From contig NZ_CP031030.1 of the NCBI RefSeq assembly GCF_003711225.1, positions 5,941,501-6,005,500 of the forward strand: a stretch of DNA of 64,000 nt, in the 5' to 3' direction. Positions 1 to 8,721 of this stretch are shown here, one piece after another. This stretch comes from Runella sp. SP2 (GTDB lineage Bacteria; Bacteroidota; Bacteroidia; Cytophagales; Spirosomataceae). Both the position numbers and the translations under genes were made by a program. Position 1 is the first letter of the stretch. The number at the start of each line of letters is the position of its first letter. The notes under the pieces are model-generated. The model saw only the letters and a program-made list of their open reading frames with translations, searched no databases and was not told where the DNA came from.

Positions 1-185
1 TGACAGCTTGCAAGTCCTACGAAAGTAAGGAGTACGATTACTTTTTTCATTCTGTGTTAAGACGGGTTGGTTAAGAAAAAAGTAAACGTAATGGGTCATA
101 AGGAAGCGCTACGAAGGGGTGAACGAAGATTGGTAAGTTGTTTGAAAAGTAACGCAGTTGTCGCTCAAAAATTGTTGTATAAACA
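1..185. other. Non-coding stretch at window edge
   Basis: I see no convincing gene here. The open frames crossing this stretch are short or antisense to the OmpH-like gene that follows. The sequence is AT-rich and mixed, with no hairpin before the terminator that starts at 186. Confidence 0.4.
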
Positions 186-225
186 AAAAGCGGCCGCACT
201 TCGATGGAGAAATGCTGCCGCTTTT
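186..225 (-). terminator. Terminator of OmpH-like gene
   Basis: Arms 186-198 and 213-225 pair as AAAAGCGGCCGCA with TGCTGCCGCTTTT (one mismatch). Read on the minus strand the hairpin follows the stop of the OmpH-like gene by about 17 nt and runs into a T-rich stretch. Confidence 0.7.
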
Positions 226-241
226 GAAGCCTAAGACGTGC

Positions 242-847
242 TTATTTTTTAGCTTTAGCCGCGTCTTTTTCTTTGTACTCTTTGTTAAGACCTTCTACGA
301 TTTTCTTGGTTACGTCAAGGCTAGCATCGGCAAACAAAATGCCGCCACCTTTGCTGTAGCCCAATACAAACTCGTAGCCACTTTCTTTGTTGTATTTTTT
401 GATGTAATCGAAGATGTTGGTATAAAACTCTTCTGTTTTCTTCAAACGTTCTTCTTCCAGTTTACGAAGTTGCTCATCGCGGTATTTCGTAATGTCTTGC
501 TCTTCTTTGCCTAACTGCGCTTGCGCTGCTTGAGCTTGGTCTTGCGAAAGAGCTCCTTGCTGGGCACGTTGTTGGAAGAAAGCCACTTTATTTTGGAAGG
601 TGCGTCCTTTGTTAGCTAGGTCGTTTTCCAACTGAAAGCCTTTGCTTTCAAACTCTTTTTGAAAGTCTTTGTAATAATCATAGTTTTTGAGAAGCGAATC
701 AGCTTGCACATAAACGATTTTTTTGCCTTTTGCGGCATCAGGAGTGCTACTGCTATCTCCCCCTGAGTGATGTTGGAAGTGTTGGTATCCCAAAAAAACG
801 ACGGCCAAAGTCAAAACTGCATTCCAAATAAGTAGTCCGTTTTTCAC
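242..847 (-). CDS. OmpH/Skp-family periplasmic chaperone
   Basis: This 201-residue protein has a hydrophobic N-terminal segment (about 4-21) that could be a signal peptide or membrane anchor. A short strand follows (KKIVYVQADSLL, about 42-54), then a long charged helix rich in Gln, Lys and Glu (about 60-150), and a final strand/helix near KYNKESGYEFVLGY. This order is the plan of Skp/OmpH, the trimeric periplasmic holdase for unfolded outer-membrane proteins. The C-terminus is a Lys/Ala tail. Cytophagales usually have several OmpH paralogues, so I do not assign skp. The gene stands alone with its own terminator. Confidence 0.8.
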   Translation of the reverse strand: MKNGLLIWNAVLTLAVVFLGYQHFQHHSGGDSSSTPDAAKGKKIVYVQADSLLKNYDYYKDFQKEFESKGFQLENDLANKGRTFQNKVAFFQQRAQQGALSQDQAQAAQAQLGKEEQDITKYRDEQLRKLEEERLKKTEEFYTNIFDYIKKYNKESGYEFVLGYSKGGGILFADASLDVTKKIVEGLNKEYKEKDAAKAKK

Positions 848-1003
848 TGTAAAATTGTTTTAAAGTTTTTAAAAGTTAATCGTAAACAAGTCCCTTTCAT
901 CGTTAAATTTGTAAAGAGTTGATTTCCAAAAATTTACTTTAAAATGAAAGCAGATAGTTCCAATGGTGACAAAAATAGAAAAAACCATTCCCTTAAAAAA
1001 ACT

Positions 1004-1043
1004 TTCGCTCACCAAAAGGGCATTTGCCTTTATGGTGAGCGAA
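1004..1043 (-). terminator. Terminator of haloperoxidase-like gene
   Basis: Arms TTCGCTCACCA (1004-1014) and TGGTGAGCGAA (1033-1043) are perfect complements, with a further AAAGG/CCTTT pairing inside. On the minus strand the hairpin is followed by a run of T (the A run at 995-1001). It lies about 20 nt past the stop codon at 1065. Confidence 0.85.
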
Positions 1044-1064
1044 CAGACTCTTAGTATCTGGTTG

Positions 1065-2453
1065 TTATTTCTTCCAAGCCAAGGCGTTGATATGTTGTCC
1101 TACTTTCTTTCCTTCTTTTAGGCCAGTGTCGTTGTCTTGGAAGGTATGAATACCGCCGAGAAAACGCGAATAGGCTGATTCAGAGGCGGCTTCTTGGAAC
1201 GATTTAAAGCTACGTGCTTTAAAATCAACGTTTCTTTTGGTGTCTTTTACCCGTTTTACGTGGGAGTCATCTACAAATGCAAATGAAGTTCCGAAAAGAC
1301 CTTCAAGCGCTACTGCCGAAGCCGACGACTGCGTGGCATGGCCTGAGGCATAGCCAGGAAACGGCGGGGCTGGCCAGAACGGCACCCAACTGGGGTCAAT
1401 CGCACGGCGTACAAAGGTATAAGGGCGTTCATTGTTGAACATGTACTTACATTTCCAGCAAATGATAAAAGCGTCGGCTACTGCAATACCTGTGCGGGCC
1501 AATGCTTCTGCGGCTTTGTCTAGTTTAACATTACTGGTTTTAATGGCAATTTTTGCGATATTATATGAGTGACCAGGAGGCGTAAATGTCTCGCTTGGAT
1601 CATCGGCCCACCATATTGAGATTTCCTTTTCGGTTTGGGTGAGGCTAATGTTTTTCTTGTAAACGTCGTAGTATTGCTGGAAATAAGGCGAATTGACTTG
1701 CGTCGAAATCGTCAAAGGCGCAGGAGGCGTTAAGAGCCCATTGGCCGCGATGAATGTACGGTTTTGACCCCAATACGGTAGCATCGGGATGGTGCGTCCG
1801 TTTTCGGTTGGCTGCCACGACCCTGGAAAAACAGGAACTTTGTAGGTAGCGGGGAAATTACGGGTAAATCCTTCATGCCCACCGTCGGTTTTAGACCAGT
1901 CAAAAATGGCCTTTCCGATGGCATATCCAAATGCTTCCGAACGCTCTACAATGGCTTGACTGCTACTGGCAATGAGCTCATTACGAAGTACTGTCCCGAG
2001 CGAATCAATTTTCTTTTTGGCTGCGTCGTTGGCAGTGGGCCAAAGGTTTTTAGCCATATAAATTTGAGCTGCATTGGCGCTGGCTGCCCAGTTGTATTCT
2101 TGATTAGCTTCGGGGACGGGTAAGTCGGTTAAACCGTTCAGTTGTTTAACCAACGAACGATTGTCTTTCATCCCAGGGACGACGGCTTCGTACATGGCTA
2201 CCCCAGCATACCCTAAGGCGCGTGCGGCCACAGGTGGCGTAAATCCAGTGCTGTTTTGCGTAAGGACTAGGTCCATTTCGGCCCATTTGGTGGCTACGTC
2301 AGCACTGTAGGTTTCGGTTCCTTTTGAATTGGCAGTAGGTTCGACGGGTTCTTGAGAAGCGTCGCGACAACTATATATCGTCAGAGCAACCAACGCGGCG
2401 ACCGCTGTGGGTAATTTTCTTCTGAGCGACCTGAAAAATAGACTGTTTTTCAT
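1065..2453 (-). CDS. Vanadium-haloperoxidase-like PAP2 lipoprotein
   Basis: 462 residues. The N-terminus has a positively charged stretch, a hydrophobic core and a lipobox-like IYSC, so it is probably a lipoprotein. The C-terminal half carries the PAP2/vanadium-haloperoxidase signature: NERPYTFVRR near residue 343, PGYASGHATQSS near 366, and SAYSRFLGGIH near 429, matching the Arg-Pro, Ser-Gly-His and Arg-x5-His motifs that bind vanadate or phosphate. Family members either oxidise halides with peroxide or act as acid phosphatases; the sequence alone does not decide which. Single gene with its own terminator. Confidence 0.82.
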   Translation of the reverse strand: MKNSLFFRSLRRKLPTAVAALVALTIYSCRDASQEPVEPTANSKGTETYSADVATKWAEMDLVLTQNSTGFTPPVAARALGYAGVAMYEAVVPGMKDNRSLVKQLNGLTDLPVPEANQEYNWAASANAAQIYMAKNLWPTANDAAKKKIDSLGTVLRNELIASSSQAIVERSEAFGYAIGKAIFDWSKTDGGHEGFTRNFPATYKVPVFPGSWQPTENGRTIPMLPYWGQNRTFIAANGLLTPPAPLTISTQVNSPYFQQYYDVYKKNISLTQTEKEISIWWADDPSETFTPPGHSYNIAKIAIKTSNVKLDKAAEALARTGIAVADAFIICWKCKYMFNNERPYTFVRRAIDPSWVPFWPAPPFPGYASGHATQSSASAVALEGLFGTSFAFVDDSHVKRVKDTKRNVDFKARSFKSFQEAASESAYSRFLGGIHTFQDNDTGLKEGKKVGQHINALAWKK

Positions 2454-2509
2454 ACTTATTCGTCTTTAATAGGTAAGGCGTATAACGAAGAAGTGTATAT
2501 CAAAAACAA

Positions 2510-2534
2510 TGCCAAACGAAATAAACGTTTGGCA
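2510..2534 (-). terminator. Terminator of glmM-carbonic anhydrase unit
   Basis: TGCCAAACG (2510-2518) pairs with CGTTTGGCA (2526-2534) across a 7-nt loop. On the minus strand it sits 29 nt past the carbonic-anhydrase stop and is followed by TTGTTTTTG. Confidence 0.65.
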
Positions 2535-2562
2535 AAGAGGGGATTAAATACAATGTAAGTGT

Positions 2563-3054
2563 TTATTGTACTAGTGGAAATGTACCTTCTGCGTGTTTAT
2601 ATGCCATTTCGACGTAGTGAGCGGCACTTTCAAGAAGTTTTTTGGCATAGGTTTCGGGAAGTTGCTTGATGATTTTTCCTGGTGTACCAACAACCATCGA
2701 AAAATCAGGGATTTCCATGCCCTCAGTCACAAGGGCATGGGCTCCGATGATGCAAAATTTTCCAATTTTGGCGTTGTTCAGAATCGTTGCGCGCATTCCA
2801 ATCAACGAGCCATCGCCGACAATTGCGCCGTGTACAATTGCACCATGCCCCACCGTGACATCTTCCCCAATGATGGTTGGAGAACCAAAATCAGCGTGAA
2901 GAACGGCCGTGTCTTGGATGTTGCTACGGGCACCGATGTTGATTTTTTCCACATCGGCACGAATCACGGCTCCGTACCAAACCGATGCGCCTTCGCCGAG
3001 GGTTACTTGGCCCATGACACAGGCAGTAGGAGCAATAAACGCAACGCGACTCAT
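2563..3054 (-). CDS. Gamma-class carbonic anhydrase family protein
   Basis: 163 residues of left-handed beta-helix hexapeptide repeats (for example VTLGEGASVWYGAVI, VTVGHGAIVHG). The three zinc-ligand histidines of gamma carbonic anhydrases are present at H53, H70 and H75, with the conserved R32/D34 and Q47 region also in place. The family catalyses CO2 hydration or acts as a related trimeric hexapeptide enzyme (PaaY, YrdA). It starts 12 nt after the glmM stop, so both are probably co-transcribed. The cytoplasmic role is not deducible further. Confidence 0.88.
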   Translation of the reverse strand: MSRVAFIAPTACVMGQVTLGEGASVWYGAVIRADVEKINIGARSNIQDTAVLHADFGSPTIIGEDVTVGHGAIVHGAIVGDGSLIGMRATILNNAKIGKFCIIGAHALVTEGMEIPDFSMVVGTPGKIIKQLPETYAKKLLESAAHYVEMAYKHAEGTFPLVQ

Positions 3055-3066
3055 AACATTGTCGAT

Positions 3067-4467
3067 TTATAAATGATTGGAAATGACTTCCTTAATGTCA
3101 TTAATGATTTTTTTTGCAAGATGGTTGGCCGTAGATTCCGTTTCTGATTCAGAGTAAATCCGAATGATGGGCTCGGTGTTAGATTTGCGCAAGTGAACCC
3201 ACTCTTTGTCAAATTCAATTTTTACACCGTCGATGGTATTGACGGGGTTTTTGGCGTACTTCTGACTAATTCTTTCAAGCACCTTGTCCACGTTGATGTC
3301 AGGTGTGAGCTCAATTTTATTTTTAGAAATAAAATAATTGGGGTAGGTACTTCTAAGGATAGAGATTGATTTTCCGAAATTAGCCAAATGGGTTAGGAAC
3401 AGTGCAATCCCAACAAGGGCATCGCGGCCACTGTGTAAAGCTGGATAAATAACTCCTCCGTTACCTTCGCCACCGATGACGGCATTTTGTGCTTTCATTA
3501 CTTCTACCACATTCACCTCTCCTACCGCAGCGGCAAAATACTGTGCTCCTGCTTTGAGGGTAATGTCGCGGAGGGCACCCGTCGATGATAAGTTAGAAAC
3601 CGTATTGCCGAGGGTATGTTTCAATACATAATCGGCTACAGCTACGAGGGTATATTCCTCCCCAAAAGGAGTGCCATCTTCGCAAATCAAAGCCAAACGA
3701 TCGACGTCGGGGTCCACAACGATACCTAAGTCGTAGTGGCCGCGTTTGAGTTCGCTACTGATTTCGATTAAATTTTCAGGAAGAGGTTCGGGATTGTGAG
3801 CAAAATTTCCCGTAGGCTCGCAGTTGATGAGTTTGATGTTTTCCTTTTTTACGCCCAAAGCTTCCAACAACATCGGCACGGCAATCCCCCCCGTTGAGTT
3901 TACGGCATCGACCGCGATTTTGAAATCGTGCGCTGCAATGGCCTCTTTATTGACCAATGGCAAGTCAAGAATCAACTCAATATGTTTCTGAAAATAAGTG
4001 TTATCTGTTCGGTAGCTTCCTAATTTGCGAACATCGACAAAGTCAAAATCTTCGTTTTCGGCCAGTGCTAATACATCGGTCCCATCTTGGCCCGAAATAA
4101 ATTCGCCCACATTGTTGAGGAGTTTAAGGGCATTCCATTGAATCGGGTTATGGCTTGCCGTGAGGATAATACCTCCTGCGGCATTTTCGAGCGGTACGGC
4201 AATTTCTACCGTGGGGGTGGTTGAAAGCCCTAAGTCGATTACTTCAAACCCAATGCCTTGAAGGGTAGAGGCCACAAGCTTAGAAACCATTTCGCCCGAA
4301 AGGCGCGCATCGCGACCAATCACAATGCGTAAGTTATTAGGCTGAGAGCGTTTAAGCCAAGTTCCAAAAGCTGCTGAAAACTTTACAACATCAATAGGTG
4401 TAAGCGAATCCCCCGTCTTACCTCCAATCGTACCACGAATCCCCGAGATTGATTTTATTAGAGCCAC
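3067..4467 (-). CDS. glmM: Phosphoglucosamine mutase
   Basis: 466 residues of the alpha-D-phosphohexomutase family. The phosphoserine loop is TASHNP with S105. The metal loop DPDVDR supplies D252, D254 and D256. A GGEGNGG sugar-binding loop lies near 335 and the phosphate-binding RKSNTEP near 430. This Bacteroidota form is usually assigned to interconversion of glucosamine-6-phosphate and glucosamine-1-phosphate for UDP-GlcNAc synthesis; phosphomannomutase activity cannot be excluded. It is the first gene of a two-gene unit with the gamma carbonic anhydrase and has a promoter-like -7 box upstream. Confidence 0.85.
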   Translation of the reverse strand: MALIKSISGIRGTIGGKTGDSLTPIDVVKFSAAFGTWLKRSQPNNLRIVIGRDARLSGEMVSKLVASTLQGIGFEVIDLGLSTTPTVEIAVPLENAAGGIILTASHNPIQWNALKLLNNVGEFISGQDGTDVLALAENEDFDFVDVRKLGSYRTDNTYFQKHIELILDLPLVNKEAIAAHDFKIAVDAVNSTGGIAVPMLLEALGVKKENIKLINCEPTGNFAHNPEPLPENLIEISSELKRGHYDLGIVVDPDVDRLALICEDGTPFGEEYTLVAVADYVLKHTLGNTVSNLSSTGALRDITLKAGAQYFAAAVGEVNVVEVMKAQNAVIGGEGNGGVIYPALHSGRDALVGIALFLTHLANFGKSISILRSTYPNYFISKNKIELTPDINVDKVLERISQKYAKNPVNTIDGVKIEFDKEWVHLRKSNTEPIIRIYSESETESTANHLAKKIINDIKEVISNHL

Positions 4468-4502
4468 TTTAATTTATTTTTTTTACTGTCGTATGATGGT
4501 GT

Positions 4503-4510
4503 CAAAAGTA
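4503..4510 (-). promoter_or_regulatory. -7 box TACTTTTG upstream of glmM
   Basis: On the minus strand this reads TACTTTTG, an exact TAnnTTTG match to the Bacteroidota primary-sigma -7 element, 36 nt before the glmM start codon. I did not find a well-spaced TTTG -33 box. Confidence 0.5.
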
Positions 4511-4607
4511 GTAATTTTTGGTCATAAACAGCTGCTTCTTGCAAAATCCAACGACTTTTACGAAGTTCGCCCTTCAATCTGTTTAACACTCTAATTTTTA
4601 CAAGATT

Positions 4608-5057
4608 ATGCGTAAGTGGCTCTTTCTTGTGATTTTCTTCCTGATTCTAGGTGGAATTTTCTATTATGTAACATTTGGTTATTACAGCGACGGTACGCGC
4701 GTAGGTTCATTGGTGAAGTTGAGCCGTAAAGGATACGTTTTTAAAACTTACGAAGGTCAGTTGATGGTAGGTGGAATGTCGGATGGAACGGGGACATTTA
4801 ATTCGACCACTTGGGATTTTTCGGTCGATGGAGACAATGAAGCCGTGGTAAATGCTCTAAACGAGTCACAACGGACAGGGCAGCGGGTATCGCTTCACTA
4901 CGAAGAGAAGTTTTTTAAGCTTCCTTGGAATGGAGATACTGAGTATTTTGTCATTTCGGTGGAGTTAATTCCTGCCCCAAACGTTCCTCGACAGGTACTA
5001 CCCACGCCACAGCCTGAACCGCAAACGGCTCCAGTGGACACTACCAAAGCGATTTAA
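4608..5057 (+). CDS. Small membrane-anchored protein of unknown function
   Basis: 149 residues. Residues 4-24 form one hydrophobic helix. The rest is a compact, probably extracytoplasmic domain (GTRVGSLVKLSRKGYVFKTY ... WDFSVDGDNEAVVNAL ... ISVELIP) followed by a Pro/Gln/Thr-rich tail. Similar proteins are common as conserved unknowns in Bacteroidota; I do not recognise a function. It is transcribed away from glmM and ends just before a strong terminator. Confidence 0.7.
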   Translation: MRKWLFLVIFFLILGGIFYYVTFGYYSDGTRVGSLVKLSRKGYVFKTYEGQLMVGGMSDGTGTFNSTTWDFSVDGDNEAVVNALNESQRTGQRVSLHYEEKFFKLPWNGDTEYFVISVELIPAPNVPRQVLPTPQPEPQTAPVDTTKAI

Positions 5058-5078
5058 TTTATTGACTAAAAAAATACA

Positions 5079-5111
5079 TTGTCGAGGCAGCAGCGCTTCG
5101 ACAATTTTTTT
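5079..5111 (+). terminator. Terminator directly before the next start codon
   Basis: TTGTCGA (5079-5085) pairs with TCGACAA (5098-5104), extended inward by about three pairs, and is followed by seven T residues (5105-5111). It follows the small membrane protein and ends only 4 nt before the ATG at 5116. Confidence 0.8.
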
Positions 5112-5115
5112 CTAT

Positions 5116-6714
5116 ATGCGTTTACACTGGCTTGGAGTATTTATTGTGTTGATTGCAGGGTGGGTACTGGTTCATGACATAACCGCCTGGAAGGATGTTG
5201 AATTTGGAGATGAAACGACCTATTTGGGCTCGGGTCTGACGTTTTCTGTGCCATTTATTGGAGGAGTCCAATGGGGCCCGTTGTATGCTGCTTGGTATGC
5301 TTTCTGGCATTTGTTCATTCCCGATAGTCTCGATTTGTACTATGCCAATTGGGCTATTTTGAGCGTTTTGGCGGGCTTTGTCGCCTTTTTGTGGTTTCGC
5401 TCTTTGAAGGTATCCGTGGCAATGAGCGCATGGTTGGCGGTGCTGTTTTTATTTTCCAACCAAAACCTTCCGCTTAATCCTAAAATTTCTATCGCTCCCT
5501 TTTGCCTCATTTTGGGCGCACTTGCGCTGGTTCATTTCAACGCATGGCCTCAGTACGTGCGCTTTTTGGTGATGGCATTCACAGGTTTGGTTTGCTCCTA
5601 CATTCGCCCCGAATTTTACGTGTCGTTTCTCTGCGCGATGGTCATTGCGTTGGGCTGGTTGTGGAAAGAAGCGCCCGATGGCAAAATTCAATGGTTGCCT
5701 TTGGGAAGTTTTGTCGTAGCTTCTTTGGTGTTACACTTGCTCTTTGGTAATCCCTTATTTGGGGCAGACGACAGCCGTAGCACAGTAGCGTTTCAGCAAC
5801 ATTTTGTGGTAAATTACAGTGCATGGAATCATCAGCCTGAGCCTAGTACGATTGAGGCGCAGTTAAAATTATTTCACAAAGTGCTGGGAGATGATGTGCA
5901 AACTTTTACCGATGCAGTCAAAAAACAGCCTAAATGGGCGTTTAAACACGTTTTTACGAATATTACACACAGCCTAACGGCCAACGTAAAAAATGCAGTG
6001 GATACGTTTTACCAAACCCTTTTTCGTGGGTGGTATTCGCGCTGGCGAACGGCTTTCGTAGGTCTGATTGTCTTGATTTTTGCGGGTTGTGTGGATTACC
6101 GTCGTACTTTTCAAAACTTTCAGAAAACCTCAGTCGATTTTTGGGGTTTTATAGGAGTGCTGGTGTTGCTGTTGCCCTCGCTTGTAGCGACCGTGTTGAT
6201 TTACCCGCGTACGCATTACTTAGTATTTCATTTGATTCTCATTTTCTGGTTATTAGCTCAAGTTGTAAGACGAATTGCGCTGCGTGATTTTTCGTTTTTT
6301 GGCCAACTTCCGCAGGGAACAGTGGCCTTAGCCGCTTTAGGAGTATTTGTGGGAATTCGGTATTTATCTTATTCACAACCTCTCCCCACTCCCATTGCTG
6401 ACAATGTTCGTTTTATCAAAGCCATTCAGCCTACAGCGCGCTTACGCGTTCTTGAGCGTGATTGGTATCGGGTTTTCCTGAAAGAGGAATCTGATTGGAT
6501 TCACGTGGAAGAATACACTTCGGGTAATTTTACCGACTTTGTAAAAGCTAAAAACATCAATTTTATTTTGATGACCCAAGATATGCAAGCGTATTTTGCC
6601 AAAGATGCTGGTTTTCAAGAGTTTTTGCAAAATCATGCTTCATTAGGATTTGAAAAACGTTTAACCAATTCAATAGGAGATTATTTACTCATCAAACAAA
6701 CCCTCAAACCATGA
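5116..6714 (+). CDS. Polytopic membrane protein, possible lipid-linked glycosyltransferase
   Basis: From ATG 5116 the protein has 532 residues; an upstream TTG at 5062 would put the terminator hairpin inside the gene, so I reject it. About ten hydrophobic helices fill residues 1-400. A loop after the first helix contains an acidic patch (WKDVEFGDETTYLG), and a soluble C-terminal domain of about 120 residues follows. This layout resembles GT39/PMT-like (GT-C fold) glycosyltransferases, where acidic residues of the first loop are catalytic. That is inference from architecture only. The 3' end overlaps the next gene by 4 nt, so the two are translationally coupled. Confidence 0.7.
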   Translation: MRLHWLGVFIVLIAGWVLVHDITAWKDVEFGDETTYLGSGLTFSVPFIGGVQWGPLYAAWYAFWHLFIPDSLDLYYANWAILSVLAGFVAFLWFRSLKVSVAMSAWLAVLFLFSNQNLPLNPKISIAPFCLILGALALVHFNAWPQYVRFLVMAFTGLVCSYIRPEFYVSFLCAMVIALGWLWKEAPDGKIQWLPLGSFVVASLVLHLLFGNPLFGADDSRSTVAFQQHFVVNYSAWNHQPEPSTIEAQLKLFHKVLGDDVQTFTDAVKKQPKWAFKHVFTNITHSLTANVKNAVDTFYQTLFRGWYSRWRTAFVGLIVLIFAGCVDYRRTFQNFQKTSVDFWGFIGVLVLLLPSLVATVLIYPRTHYLVFHLILIFWLLAQVVRRIALRDFSFFGQLPQGTVALAALGVFVGIRYLSYSQPLPTPIADNVRFIKAIQPTARLRVLERDWYRVFLKEESDWIHVEEYTSGNFTDFVKAKNINFILMTQDMQAYFAKDAGFQEFLQNHASLGFEKRLTNSIGDYLLIKQTLKP

Positions 6715-8585
6715 AAAAGTGGATTCTTTTGTGCGTTGTGGCCTTGCAACACACCGTCTATGCCCAAGTTGATTGGGTGAAAGAAAATTACACCAAAACC
6801 GAATACGACATTCCTGTGCGTGATGGGGTGAAACTGCACACCATCGTTTATGCGCCCAAAGACGCGTCGGCTTCTAATACTTATCCGTTTTTGATGCAAC
6901 GGACGTGTTACAGTGTAGCACCTTACGGAGAAGGCAAATTCCCTGGTCAGCTAGGCCCCAATAAATTCTTGATGAAAGACAAGTACATCTTTGTCTATCA
7001 AGACGTTCGTGGACGCTATATGAGCGAAGGAAAGTGGACAAACATGACGCCGCAAATTCCTAACAAAACCCAGCCCACGCAGGTGGACGAATCGTCGGAT
7101 ACGTACGATACGATTGATTGGTTAGTGAAAAACATTGCTAATAACAATGGCCGCGTCGGTCAGTGGGGTATTAGTTACCCTGGGTTTTATACCGTTGCGG
7201 GAGCATTGAGCCAACATCCTGCCCTCAAAGCCTCGTCACCCCAAGCGCCTGTTTCAGATTTCTTTTTTGATGATTTTCACCATAATGGCGCATTTACGCA
7301 AGGTTATTTCTTGACGTTTCCTGTGTTTGGGATTCAGCACGAAAAGCCAACCACGGCGCACTGGTGGATGCCACAGATGATTCAGGAGAAAACCAAAGAC
7401 GGCTATCAGTTTAACCTTGATTTGGGTTCACTCAAACATTTTGACAAGTATTACAAAGACAACTTCTTCTGGCACGAACACAAAGACCACCCCAACTACG
7501 ACGAGTTTTGGCAGAAACGCAGCATTATTCCGCATTTGAAAAACGTGAAACACGCTGTGATGACGGTAGGAGGCTGGTTTGATGCCGAAGATTTGTACGG
7601 GCCACTGACGGTGTATAAAACCCTAGAAAAAAATAATCCCTCGACCTACAACACGCTGGTGATGGGGCCTTTTGGCCACGGTCGTTGGTCTGCCGAAACT
7701 GGTCATACGCTGCACAGCAATGTGTATTTTGGGGATAGTGTTGCCACATTTTATCAACGAGAAATTGAGAGCACGTTTTTTAAGCACTTTTTGAAAGGCG
7801 CGGGCGACGGAAAAACGGGTTTGCCCGATGCGTATTTGTTTGATACTGGCAAAAAGCAATGGGATAAATTTGAACGTTGGCCTGCCGCCGCTGCCGAAAA
7901 GAAAACCTTGTATTTCCACGCCAATGGTAAATTGTCGTTTGAAGCGCCTACCCAAGCAGCCTCAACAACAGCCTACATCAGCGACCCGCTCAAGCCAGTG
8001 CCGTACATAGAAGACAATACCGAAACCATGGGCTTCACGCCGTTTAATTACATGTCGGAAGACCAGCGTTTTGCGGCGCGCCGTACAGATGTGTTGACGT
8101 TTCAGACCGAGCCACTTACCGAAGATGTAACCCTGGGAGGGGAAATAATGGCCAAACTCAAGATTAGCACGACAGGCTCGGATGCCGACTTTTTTGTAAA
8201 GCTAGTTGATGTTTATCCTGGCGACGAACCTAATCATGCTTTTATGCCTAATAAGAATGTGATTTTAAGCAATTATCACCAGATGGTACGTAGCGAAATC
8301 ATGCGCGCGCGCTTCCGAAATTCGTTTGAAAAACCCGAAGCTTTGGTGCCCAATAAAGTGACCGATGTGAACTTCCGTTTGCAGGATGTACTGCATACTT
8401 TTAAGAAAGGACACCGTATTCAGATCCAAGTTCAGAGCACCGCTTTTCCACTTTTTGACCGAAATCCTCAAAAATTTGTGCCTAATATTTACGTTGCAAA
8501 CGACTCAGATTTTATCAAAGCAACGCACACAGTTTATCACCAAAAAGGCGCTTCAAGTGCCGTTGAAGTGCAGATTTTGCGCTAG
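6711..8585 (+). CDS. Secreted CocE/NonD-family (S15-like) hydrolase
   Basis: 624 residues with a signal peptide ending at VYAQ (about 19). The alpha/beta-hydrolase domain carries the nucleophile motif GQWGISYPG near residues 149-157 (Ser about 154). The cap region and the C-terminal jelly-roll domain (about 400-620) follow the CocE/X-Pro dipeptidyl-peptidase S15 plan. The family contains acyl-peptide hydrolases, cocaine esterase and glutaryl-7-ACA acylase; the natural substrate here is unknown. It overlaps the preceding membrane-protein gene by 4 nt. Confidence 0.88.
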   Translation: MKKWILLCVVALQHTVYAQVDWVKENYTKTEYDIPVRDGVKLHTIVYAPKDASASNTYPFLMQRTCYSVAPYGEGKFPGQLGPNKFLMKDKYIFVYQDVRGRYMSEGKWTNMTPQIPNKTQPTQVDESSDTYDTIDWLVKNIANNNGRVGQWGISYPGFYTVAGALSQHPALKASSPQAPVSDFFFDDFHHNGAFTQGYFLTFPVFGIQHEKPTTAHWWMPQMIQEKTKDGYQFNLDLGSLKHFDKYYKDNFFWHEHKDHPNYDEFWQKRSIIPHLKNVKHAVMTVGGWFDAEDLYGPLTVYKTLEKNNPSTYNTLVMGPFGHGRWSAETGHTLHSNVYFGDSVATFYQREIESTFFKHFLKGAGDGKTGLPDAYLFDTGKKQWDKFERWPAAAAEKKTLYFHANGKLSFEAPTQAASTTAYISDPLKPVPYIEDNTETMGFTPFNYMSEDQRFAARRTDVLTFQTEPLTEDVTLGGEIMAKLKISTTGSDADFFVKLVDVYPGDEPNHAFMPNKNVILSNYHQMVRSEIMRARFRNSFEKPEALVPNKVTDVNFRLQDVLHTFKKGHRIQIQVQSTAFPLFDRNPQKFVPNIYVANDSDFIKATHTVYHQKGASSAVEVQILR

Positions 8586-8665
8586 AATTGGTATATTTCT
8601 ATTGGGATATAAAAACAAACCAAATTTGTAATTCGCTGTTAATCAGTCAATTTTAATTTTATTTT

Positions 8666-8713
8666 TTTGGAGGGTATAATAGAAGCCATTAAATTTGTAT
8701 TCTATTATACCCT
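8666..8713 (+). promoter_or_regulatory. Promoter with a 14-bp inverted repeat straddling the -7 box
   Basis: TTTG at 8666-8669 and TAAATTTG at 8690-8697, separated by exactly 20 bp, form a full Bacteroidota promoter ending 24 nt before the GTG at 8722. Perfect 14-bp arms (8671-8684 AGGGTATAATAGAA and 8700-8713, its reverse complement) flank the -7 box. The right arm has no T run after it, so this looks like an operator rather than a terminator. Confidence 0.65.
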
Positions 8714-8721
8714 ACTCATAA

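Noticed and set aside
158..514. Plus-strand Phe-rich open frame at the left edge
   Set aside because: It lies opposite the OmpH-like gene and runs through its terminator; the composition is that of antisense sequence.
2593..3072. 159-residue plus-strand frame
   Set aside because: Antisense to the well-supported gamma carbonic anhydrase gene, which has its three zinc histidines.
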